Below, in pieces: positions 13,644 to 19,082 of a stretch of 19,082 nt of DNA. The translations under genes were made by a program, and so were the position numbers. The notes beneath the pieces were generated by a model, which saw nothing but the letters and a program-made list of their open reading frames with translations, was not told the origin of the DNA and ran no database searches. The first letter of the stretch is position 1. Every line of letters starts with the position of its first letter. Location of the stretch: assembly GCF_041909755.1 (NCBI RefSeq), contig NZ_JAYRCW010000052.1:1-19082 (forward strand), written 5' to 3'. This DNA comes from Sandaracinobacteroides sp041909755 (GTDB lineage: Bacteria; Pseudomonadota; Alphaproteobacteria; Sphingomonadales; Sphingomonadaceae).

Positions 13644-16600
13644 TCCTCTCCGACATCTCGGTCCGGCGCCCCGTCTTCGCCGCCGTCCTGTCGCTCCTCC
13701 TGTTGCTGGTGGGCATCGTCTCCTTCACGCGCCTGCCCGTCCGCGACCTTCCCGCGATCGAGCCGCCCATCGTCTCCATCGACACCACCTATCGCGGCGC
13801 CAACGCGCAGGTCGTCGAAAACCAGATCACCCAGATCATCGAGGACCGGATCTCCGGCATCGAAGGCATCGAGACGATCGCCAGCCGCTCGCGCGACGGC
13901 CGCTCCGACATCACCATCGAATTCGCCGCCTCCCGCGACATCGACGCCGCCGCCAACGACGTGCGCGACCGGGTGGCGGGCGTCCTCAACCAGCTGCCCG
14001 AAGCCGCCGACCCGCCGCAGATCAGCAAGGTCGATGTCGATGCCCAGCCGGTGCTGTGGATCAACGTGATCCAGCCAGATTGGACGCCGATGCAGCTGAC
14101 GGATTACGTCCAGCGCGTCCTCGTCGACCGCTTCGCCTCGGTGAACGGGGTCAGCCGCGTCCAGATCGGCGGCGAAGCGCGCCAGGCGATGCGGATCTGG
14201 CTCTCGCGCTCGCAGCTCATCGCCTTCGGCCTCACCACCTCCGATGTCGAGGCCGCACTGCGTCGCCAGAATGTCGAGCTGCCCGCCGGCCGGATCGAGG
14301 GCAGCGCCGCCAACCTCACCGTCCGCATCACCCGCCAGTTCACCAGCGCGCAGGATTTCGCCAACCTCATCGTCGGGCGCGGCCCGGATGGCTATCTCGT
14401 CCGCCTGGGCGATGTCGCCCGCGTCAGCCTCGAGCCGGAGAACCGCTACAACTTCTTCCGCTCCAACGGCGAACAGGCGATCGGCCTCGGCATCGTGCGC
14501 CAGTCCGGCGCCAACACGCTCCAGGTCGCGGATGATGTGAAGGCGGAAATGGAGCAGGTGAAGTCGATCCTGCCCGAAGGCATGGAACTCGCCGTCAGCT
14601 TCGACAGTTCGCAGTTCATCGAACGCGCGATCGGCAATGTCTGGCAGACGCTGGCCGAGGCCGCGATCCTTGTCGTCGCGGTGATCTTCGTCTTCCTCGG
14701 CTCGTTCCGCGCCACGATGATCCCCGCGATCACGGTTCCGATCTGCCTCATCGCCACCTTCGCGGTGCTCTATGTGCTGGGCTATTCGCTGAACCTGCTC
14801 ACCCTGCTCGCCTTCGTGCTGGCGATCGGCCTCGTCGTCGACGATGCGATCGTGGTCCTGGAAAACATCTATTACCGCATCGAACGCGGCGAACCGCCGC
14901 TCGTCGCCGCCTATCAGGGCGCCCGCCAGGTGGGCTTCGCCGTCGTCGCCACCACGGTCGTCGTCTGCGCGGTGTTCGTCCCGCTCTATTTCATCGCGGG
15001 CAACACCGGCCTTCTCTTCCGCGAACTCGCCGGCGCGATGATCGGCGCCATGGCCTTCTCCGGCTTCGTCGCCCTGTCGCTGACGCCGATGCTCTGCTCC
15101 AAGCTGCTGCGCCGGGAAACCGGCCACAACCGCTTCACCCAGTGGTTCGACCGGCAGTTCGATCGCGTCCAGCGGCGCTATGTCGCCGCGCTGGACAGGC
15201 TGCTGGATCGCCCCGCGGTCGTGGGCGGCGCGGCCGTCGGGTTCGTCGCGCTCTGCCTCGGCCTCGGCGCCACGCTCCAGTCCGAACTCGCACCGGCAGA
15301 AGACGTCGGCTACTTCTTCGCCAATGTGCAGGCCGCCGAAGGCACCGGCTACGACCGGATGAAGTCCTACATGCAGGACCTGCAGGACAAGATGATGCCC
15401 AAGGTTGGCGAAGGCCAGCCGATCCGCCGGATGATCATCCGCGCCCCCGGCAATTTCGGCGCGACCGAGGATTTCTCCAGCGGCGGGATGACGATCTTCC
15501 TCGTCCCATGGGAAGAGCGCAGCGTCACCACCCAGCAGGTGATGGACGAAACCCAGAAGATCATCGGCCAGGATCCCCGCGTGCGCGGCAACGCCTCCTC
15601 CGGCAACACGCTCAGCCGGGGCCGCGGACGCCCCATCCAGCTGGTGATCGCCGGCAACAGCTTCGAAGAGCTTGCGAAGGCCCGCGACGCGATCTTCAAG
15701 GCCGCCGAAGGCAATCCCGCCGTCATCGATCTCGACAGCGACTACAAGGAAACCCGCCCGCAGCTGATCGTCGACATCGACACCACGCGCGCCGGGGATC
15801 TCGGCGTGCAGATCGCCGACATCGGCGCCACGCTCGAAACCATGATGGGCAGCCGGCGCGTCACCACCTTCATCGACCGGGGCGAGGAATATTATGTCGT
15901 CCTCCAGGCCGAAGACGCCGACCGCGCCACGCCCGACAACCTCTCCAACATCTATGTCCGCAGCCAGACGACCAGCCAGCTGATCCCGCTTTCCAACGTG
16001 GTGAAGCTGCGCGAAGCGGCCCAGGCGGGCGAACTCGGCCGCTTCAACAAGCAGCGCGCCATCACCATCCAGGGCAACCTCGGCCCCGGCGCCACGCTGG
16101 GCGAGGCGCTGGACTTCCTCGAGGATGCCGCGCTCCAGCAACCCGCCGTCACCGCCGTCGGCTATCGCGGCGAAAGCCAGCAGCTCCGGCAGACAGGCTC
16201 GTCGCTGTGGGTCGTCCTCGCGCTCACCATCGTCCTCGTGTTCCTGGTGCTGGCCGCGCAGTTCGAAAGCTGGATCCACCCGGCGGTCATCATCCTCACC
16301 GTTCCCCTCGCCGTCGGCGGCGGCCTGTTCGGGCTGTGGATCATGGGCGGCACGCTCAACCTCTATTCGCAGGTCGGCATCGTCATGCTCGTCGGCCTCG
16401 CGGCAAAGAACGGCATCCTCATCGTGGAGTTCGCAAACCAGCTCCGCGACGAGGGCGTGGCCTTCCGCGACGCCATCATGGAAGCGTCCGAGCGCCGCCT
16501 GCGCCCGGTGCTGATGACATCGATCGCAACCGTGGCGGGGGCGGTTCCCCTCATGATCGCGCGCGGCGCGGGCGCCGGGTCGCGGCAGGCGATCGGCGTG

Positions 16601-16762
16601 GTGATCGTGTGGGGCGTCAGCCTCGCGACGCTCCTCACCCTGTTCGTGATCCCCGTCTTCTACGCGGCGCTGGCGCGCCGCACCCGCTCGCCCGAAGCGA
16701 TCAGCCGGGAACTGGAAAAGGGCCTGAAGGAATCCGGCCAGCAGCCGGCGCCCGCGGAATGA
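13640..16762 (+). CDS. Efflux RND transporter permease (HAE-1 / AcrB-like)
   Basis: This is a proton-driven inner-membrane exporter that takes up drugs or other amphipathic compounds. The 1040-residue protein has the duplicated RND plan of 12 helices with two large periplasmic loops. TM1 is at the start (RRPVFAAVLSLLLLLVGIVSF). TM2-TM6 run from about residue 335, with the proton-relay pair Asp401-Asp402 in AIGLVVDDAIVVLENI. The matching TM10 lysine is Lys923 in LVGLAAKNGILIVEF. The first loop is typical (YRGANAQVVENQITQIIEDRI, DPPQISKVDVDAQPV). Length and key charges are intact, so it should be functional. It starts by ATGA overlap with the adaptor and ends by ATGA overlap with tspO. No TolC-type gene is in the window, so a channel encoded elsewhere must complete the pump. 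Substrate unknown. Confidence 0.97.
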   Translation: MILSDISVRRPVFAAVLSLLLLLVGIVSFTRLPVRDLPAIEPPIVSIDTTYRGANAQVVENQITQIIEDRISGIEGIETIASRSRDGRSDITIEFAASRDIDAAANDVRDRVAGVLNQLPEAADPPQISKVDVDAQPVLWINVIQPDWTPMQLTDYVQRVLVDRFASVNGVSRVQIGGEARQAMRIWLSRSQLIAFGLTTSDVEAALRRQNVELPAGRIEGSAANLTVRITRQFTSAQDFANLIVGRGPDGYLVRLGDVARVSLEPENRYNFFRSNGEQAIGLGIVRQSGANTLQVADDVKAEMEQVKSILPEGMELAVSFDSSQFIERAIGNVWQTLAEAAILVVAVIFVFLGSFRATMIPAITVPICLIATFAVLYVLGYSLNLLTLLAFVLAIGLVVDDAIVVLENIYYRIERGEPPLVAAYQGARQVGFAVVATTVVVCAVFVPLYFIAGNTGLLFRELAGAMIGAMAFSGFVALSLTPMLCSKLLRRETGHNRFTQWFDRQFDRVQRRYVAALDRLLDRPAVVGGAAVGFVALCLGLGATLQSELAPAEDVGYFFANVQAAEGTGYDRMKSYMQDLQDKMMPKVGEGQPIRRMIIRAPGNFGATEDFSSGGMTIFLVPWEERSVTTQQVMDETQKIIGQDPRVRGNASSGNTLSRGRGRPIQLVIAGNSFEELAKARDAIFKAAEGNPAVIDLDSDYKETRPQLIVDIDTTRAGDLGVQIADIGATLETMMGSRRVTTFIDRGEEYYVVLQAEDADRATPDNLSNIYVRSQTTSQLIPLSNVVKLREAAQAGELGRFNKQRAITIQGNLGPGATLGEALDFLEDAALQQPAVTAVGYRGESQQLRQTGSSLWVVLALTIVLVFLVLAAQFESWIHPAVIILTVPLAVGGGLFGLWIMGGTLNLYSQVGIVMLVGLAAKNGILIVEFANQLRDEGVAFRDAIMEASERRLRPVLMTSIATVAGAVPLMIARGAGAGSRQAIGVVIVWGVSLATLLTLFVIPVFYAALARRTRSPEAISRELEKGLKESGQQPAPAE

Positions 16763-17244
16763 GGTGGCGCCCCCTCCTCTCCGCACTTGCCGGGGCCGTC
16801 CTCCTCAACGCGCTCGGCGCGCTGTCGGCCGCGATGTCCGGCCCGATGGCCGGCGGCGCCTGGTATGATGCGCTGCAAAAGCCCGCGCTCCAGCCGCCCG
16901 GCCCCGTGTTCGGCATCGCGTGGACGATCCTCTACAGCCTGCTGGGCGTCGCCCTCGCCCGCCTCTCGCTTGCGCCCGCCTCCCGCGCCCGCACGGTCGC
17001 CCTCGCGCTCTTCCTGCTGCAACTCGCGCTCAACCTGGCCTGGTCGCCGCTGTTCTTCGGCGCGCGCCAGATCCTGCCGGCGCTGGCCCTGCTGGGCGCG
17101 ATCCTGCTGCTCGCCATCGCCGCCACCTTCGCCGCCCGCCGCGTGGACGGGCTGGCGCCGTGGCTCATGCTTCCCTATCTTGTGTGGCTGAGCTTCGCAC
17201 TGGGGCTCAACTGGCGTATCTGGGCGCTCAATCCGGGCGCCTGA
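16759..17244 (+). CDS. tspO: TspO/MBR family (tryptophan-rich sensory) membrane protein
   Basis: TspO proteins are five-helix membrane proteins that bind porphyrins, haem-pathway intermediates and sterol-like ligands. In Rhodobacter TspO regulates photosynthesis genes, and in some bacteria it is linked to stress and tetrapyrrole handling. The 161-residue sequence has five hydrophobic segments. Family signatures: GAWYDALQKPALQPPGPVF (33-51, with the KP.L.PP motif), WTILYSLLG, ALNLAWSPLFF (90-100), and WLSFALGLNWRIWALN (143-158). It begins with an ATGA overlap on the RND permease, so it is translated with the pump. An mRNA-level fusion of tspO to an efflux operon is unusual in my experience and suggests a shared substrate or stress, which is inference. 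Confidence 0.93.
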   Translation: MRWRPLLSALAGAVLLNALGALSAAMSGPMAGGAWYDALQKPALQPPGPVFGIAWTILYSLLGVALARLSLAPASRARTVALALFLLQLALNLAWSPLFFGARQILPALALLGAILLLAIAATFAARRVDGLAPWLMLPYLVWLSFALGLNWRIWALNPGA

Positions 17245-17277
17245 GCCGGGCCGATAACCGTTGGAGTGACAGACGAC

Positions 17278-17580
17278 ATGCAGAACCAGAATCCCTTCTT
17301 CGAGGATTTCTCGCGGCTGATGTCGTCGGTCGCGGGCACCATGGCCGGCGCCGGCCGCGAGGCAGAGACCCGGATGCGCGAACGATTCCGCGAGATGATG
17401 GGCGGAATGGACATGGTCAGCCGCGAGGAGTTCGAAGCGGTGAAGACCATGGCCGCCGAAGCGAAGGCCGAGCTGGAGGCCCTGAAGGCCGAACTGGAAG
17501 CCCTTCGCGGCACGGCAGCGCCGGCCGCAAAGCCGGATCGCGCGCCGCGCGCGAAGGCGCAGAAGATCGACATCAGCTGA
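17278..17580 (+). CDS. UbiK / BMFP-domain accessory protein
   Basis: This 100-residue cytoplasmic or membrane-associated protein is of the UbiK (formerly YqiC/BMFP) family, which helps aerobic ubiquinone synthesis and forms trimeric coiled coils with membrane-binding activity. The N-terminal part (NPFFEDFSRLMSSVAGTMAGAGREAETRMRERF) is an amphipathic helix. The second half carries the coiled coil (VSREEFEAVKTMAAEAKAELEALKAELEAL, about 47-77). It ends in a basic Ala/Lys/Arg tail. GGAG precedes the ATG at 17278. A GTG at 17266 in the same frame overlaps that site and is less likely. It is 33 nt behind tspO on the same strand, perhaps in the same transcript. Confidence 0.85.
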   Translation: MQNQNPFFEDFSRLMSSVAGTMAGAGREAETRMRERFREMMGGMDMVSREEFEAVKTMAAEAKAELEALKAELEALRGTAAPAAKPDRAPRAKAQKIDIS

Positions 17581-17627
17581 ACAGGGGCGACCCCCGCCGG
17601 CTCAGTCCATCCACAGATAATGCAGGG

Positions 17628-17660
17628 CGCAGATGGCACGGCTGCTTGCCAACATCTGCG
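17628..17660 (+). other. Inverted repeat between ubiK-like and ybjN-like genes
   Basis: CGCAGATG (17628-17635) and CATCTGCG (17653-17660) are perfect complements. An inner GCA/TGC pair may extend the stem. It lies in the 153-nt gap and has no T-tract. GGGGCGACCCC occurs on both sides of it (17584-17594 and 17691-17701), making a direct-repeat frame. It could be leader RNA structure or a regulatory site. Confidence 0.4.
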
Positions 17661-17733
17661 TCCGGCGCAATATCTGGTGGAGCAGGAGCGGGGGCGACCC
17701 CAGCCCTAGGGGCAATGATTTGAGGACCAAAGC

Positions 17734-18258
17734 ATGACCAGCCTGCAATTCGACATGGGCGCCGATCCGCTCGCCCCGATCGACACGCTGGAACAATATT
17801 TCGCCAGCCACAACTGGGCCTTCGAACGCGATGGAGACGAAGAGATCGTCACCACCGTCAAGGGCAGCTGGTCCGATTATGAGCTGCGCGCCCTCTGGCG
17901 CGAGGAAGACCGCGTCCTCCAGTTCATCGCCCTCACCGGCATCAACGCCGGCGCCCAGCGCGTCGCGCCCGAAACGCGGGCCAACCTGTTCGAAACGCTC
18001 GCCTTGGTGAACGAGCAGCTGTGGATCGGCCATTTCGAGATCTGGTCGGCAGACGGCGCGATCCTGTTCCGGCACGCCGTGCTGCTGGATGGCCCTGACG
18101 ACGCCGCCCTCACCATGCCGCAGGCCCACGCCCTGGTCGATGCCGCGATCGACGAATGCGAACGCTATTACCCCGTGTTCCAGTTCGTGCTGTGGGGCGG
18201 CAAGGGCCCGCGCGAGGCGCTGGCGGCCGCGATGGTGGAAACCGAAGGCGAAGCCTGA
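17734..18258 (+). CDS. YbjN domain-containing protein
   Basis: This 174-residue soluble protein of the YbjN family has an alpha/beta fold related to type III secretion chaperones and is thought to act as a regulator, but its molecular role is not settled. Seen in it: an N-terminal amphipathic segment (DTLEQYFASHNWAFERDGDEEIVTTVKGSWSDYELRALW), a central part (LQFIALTGINAGAQRVAPETRANLFETLALVNEQLWIGHFEIW), and a helical end (YYPVFQFVLWGGKGPREALAAAM). No signal peptide or membrane segment is visible. The ribosome binding site TGAGGA is well placed seven bases before the ATG. From memory, sphingomonads often have proC just after this gene. Here a non-coding stretch and a different gene follow. Confidence 0.85.
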   Translation: MTSLQFDMGADPLAPIDTLEQYFASHNWAFERDGDEEIVTTVKGSWSDYELRALWREEDRVLQFIALTGINAGAQRVAPETRANLFETLALVNEQLWIGHFEIWSADGAILFRHAVLLDGPDDAALTMPQAHALVDAAIDECERYYPVFQFVLWGGKGPREALAAAMVETEGEA

Positions 18259-18269
18259 ATCAGGCCCTT

Positions 18270-18290
18270 CCGCGCGCCCGTCTCGCGCGG
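18270..18290 (+). terminator. Possible hairpin terminator after ybjN-like gene
   Basis: CCGCGCG (18270-18276) pairs with CGCGCGG (18284-18290) around a seven-base loop, 12 nt after the stop. There is no T-tract, so it would at most be a weak or factor-assisted terminator. Confidence 0.3.
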
Positions 18291-18489
18291 ATTCGAATCG
18301 GCCCGCACACGCCCCACCTTTCGAGTCGGGCTCACATTTCACCCCGGAAATCCGCCGCCGGCCTAGGTTCAGCCATGCAAAAAGCGCAGGGCAGCGCCAG
18401 CCATTGCTGCATAGCAGAATTCATAGGCGCGAATAACATCATTGTTTTATTGCATTTTTTATGATGAATCCGGCAATGAATGTTGCATC

Positions 18490-18506
18490 GCAGCATGGCA
18501 TGCTGC
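18490..18506. other. Near-perfect palindrome in AT-rich region
   Basis: GCAGCATG and CATGCTGC are perfectly complementary arms around a single G, followed by six A residues. It lies 30 nt before the predicted -35 box, where an activator or repressor dimer could bind. Function is unknown. Confidence 0.4.
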
Positions 18507-18518
18507 AAAAAACTGCGT

Positions 18519-18585
18519 GGCACTCAATTTTCCCATTGACGGGAACTGAGTGGAACTTTAATTCAACATCATCGAATTGAGTGCC
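18519..18585 (+). promoter_or_regulatory. Operator-like motif trio around a promoter
   Basis: AAYTGAGTG occurs three times: inverted at 18521-18529, direct at 18544-18552 and direct at 18575-18583. The outer two extend to a perfect 11-bp inverted repeat (GGCACTCAATT / AATTGAGTGCC, 18519-18529 and 18575-18585). The three flank and overlap the predicted promoter. Such a layout suits a repressor or activator that binds several sites, but it could also form an RNA hairpin. Confidence 0.4.
18536..18562 (+). promoter_or_regulatory. Predicted promoter of small secreted protein gene
   Basis: TTGACG (18536-18541, 5/6) and TTTAAT (18557-18562, 5/6) are separated by 15 bases, two fewer than ideal. Two GGAAC repeats ten bases apart (18542 and 18552) overlap it. 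They resemble the -35 element used by the EcfG stress sigma factor, but the fitting CGTT -10 is absent (CGAA at the right distance), so I favour the housekeeping reading. Confidence 0.4.
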
Positions 18586-18683
18586 GCTCGGTTCAAGCCC
18601 GGTATCGTCCGGGAAAATCAGGGGGGCACCGGCAGCCGGCCCGTTTCAGATGCCTGCCTGCCGCTGGTTGAAAGGATCAAGTC

Positions 18684-18989
18684 ATGCGCGCCATCAAGAT
18701 GACCGTCGCTGCCGCCCTCTCGGCCGCCAGCCTCACCCTCGTCGCTGCTCCGGCCCTCGCCAACGATGCCGAAACCTGCGCCGTCGCTCCGGTGAAGCTG
18801 CGCACGCTGGCCGCCTCCGCCCAGCCGGAAGCCGCCCGCAAGGCCGAACGCAACATCGCCCTGGGTGAAGCCCTGTGCGACGCCCGCAACCGGTCGGAAG
18901 CCGCGAAGAAGTTCAACCTCGCCGCCAAGTCCCTCGGCACCGAACTGGCCGCCGTGATGACGACGCAGGCGAGCGCCTCGGTCCAGTAA
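18684..18989 (+). CDS. Small secreted protein, function unknown
   Basis: I do not recognise a family. The 101-residue precursor has a clear Sec signal peptide: a short basic start (MRAIKM), a hydrophobic core (TVAAALSAASLTLVAA) and an ALA cleavage site after residue 26. The mature protein is then about 75 residues, very Ala/Lys rich and probably mostly helical, with two cysteines (32 and 65) that could form one disulfide in the periplasm. AAGGA lies seven bases before the ATG. It has its own upstream control region (18259-18683) with a predicted promoter and repeated motifs, and a GC-rich hairpin follows. This makes it a single, separately regulated gene. Confidence 0.7.
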   Translation: MRAIKMTVAAALSAASLTLVAAPALANDAETCAVAPVKLRTLAASAQPEAARKAERNIALGEALCDARNRSEAAKKFNLAAKSLGTELAAVMTTQASASVQ

Positions 18990-19010
18990 GACCGGGAACT
19001 CCCTCCCACA

Positions 19011-19047
19011 GACGGGCCGCTACCCTCCCCCCTCCCTGCGGCCCGTC
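19011..19047 (+). other. Hairpin after the small secreted protein gene
   Basis: GACGGGCCGC (19011-19020) and GCGGCCCGTC (19038-19047) are perfect 10-bp complements with a 17-nt pyrimidine-rich loop. It begins 21 nt after the stop. There is no T-tract, so a structure stabilising the 3' end is as likely as termination. Confidence 0.45.
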
Positions 19048-19057
19048 TCCCAGAAGG

Positions 19058-19082
19058 CGGCGACCCTCCCACAGGGTCGCCG
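19058..19082 (+). terminator. Second hairpin, cut by the window edge
   Basis: CGGCGACCCT (19058-19067) and AGGGTCGCCG (19073-19082) pair perfectly around CCCAC. The window ends at the last paired base, so any T-tract is outside. It is probably the intrinsic terminator of the preceding gene. Confidence 0.45.

Larger units (their letters stand above)
18259..18683. other. Long AT-rich control region (no CDS)
   Basis: This stretch has no convincing gene. Its first part is GC-rich, with a hairpin just after ybjN. From about 18360 to 18585 the base composition drops well below the rest of the window. That part contains a 17-nt palindrome (18490-18506), a promoter-like pair (18536-18562) and three copies of AAYTGAGTG. 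The last 100 nt before the next gene are GC-rich and probably form the mRNA leader. Confidence 0.7.

Noticed and set aside
13454..16786. 1110-codon open frame on the minus strand opposite the RND pump
   Set aside because: It is antisense to a clearly intact RND permease. Its His/Asp/Glu/Gly/Ala-rich composition is the typical mirror of high-GC codon usage, and no domain is recognisable.
18284..18302. tRNA T-loop-like sequence (GATTCGAATC)
   Set aside because: No acceptor, D or anticodon arms can be drawn around it. It is a short palindrome.
18332..18523. 63-codon minus-strand frame in the AT-rich region
   Set aside because: It has no good ribosome binding site, no domain and an unlikely Met/Cys/His-rich sequence. 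The region looks regulatory.
18552..18576. EcfG (general stress sigma factor) promoter
   Set aside because: A GGAAC -35 is present, but at the required 16-nt distance the sequence is CGAA, not CGTT. Kept only as an alternative.

Overview
This 19.1 kb window is chromosomal DNA from a high-GC (roughly two-thirds G+C) alphaproteobacterium, most likely a member of the Sphingomonadales. The evidence is the gene order rpmI-rplT-pheS-pheT, the xseA/DUF2093 pair, ClpS, a TspO-UbiK-YbjN run, and the protein sequences themselves. The placement is made from recognition of families, not from a search. Most of the window is ordinary core genome.

Layout. Positions 248-1896 (minus strand) hold xseA followed by a small DUF2093 protein. 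purD (1969-3258) is divergent from them and is followed by an APH-like phosphotransferase of the ACAD10/11 kinase type (3294-4376). A minus-strand pair runs from a CBS-domain/DUF21 membrane protein (4767-6065) into a small two-helix membrane protein (4384-4770), with an ATGA overlap. A glycine-zipper/OmpA lipoprotein follows on plus (6259-6951) with an intrinsic terminator. A minus-strand translation block runs rpmI-rplT-(terminator)-pheS-pheT (11192 down to 7042). Its upstream side is a 648-nt non-coding stretch filled by a five-copy repeat cluster (11334-11828). clpS (minus) lies beyond that and diverges from a plus-strand operon: lipoprotein membrane-fusion protein, RND efflux permease and TspO, all joined by ATGA overlaps. 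UbiK-like, YbjN-domain and small secreted-protein genes follow, the last behind a 425-nt AT-rich regulatory stretch.

Functions. The left and centre supply housekeeping roles: DNA repair (XseA), purine synthesis (PurD), translation (L35, L20, PheST) and N-degron proteolysis (ClpS). The right side is envelope and stress related: a two-component RND pump with no outer-membrane channel gene in the window, translationally coupled to a TspO tryptophan-rich sensory protein, then a ubiquinone-biosynthesis accessory protein.

The most unusual signals are outside the genes. (1) A cluster of three direct and two inverted ~100-bp repeats between clpS and rpmI has hairpins that keep pairing through compensatory changes. 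(2) An AT-rich control region before the small secreted protein carries three copies of AAYTGAGTG around a promoter-like sequence. (3) Inside the genes, tspO is fused by translational coupling to an RND efflux operon, and XseA has an Ala where the family normally has an Asp next to its active site. I did not see a phage, CRISPR array, tRNA, rRNA, IS element or an obviously new defence system.
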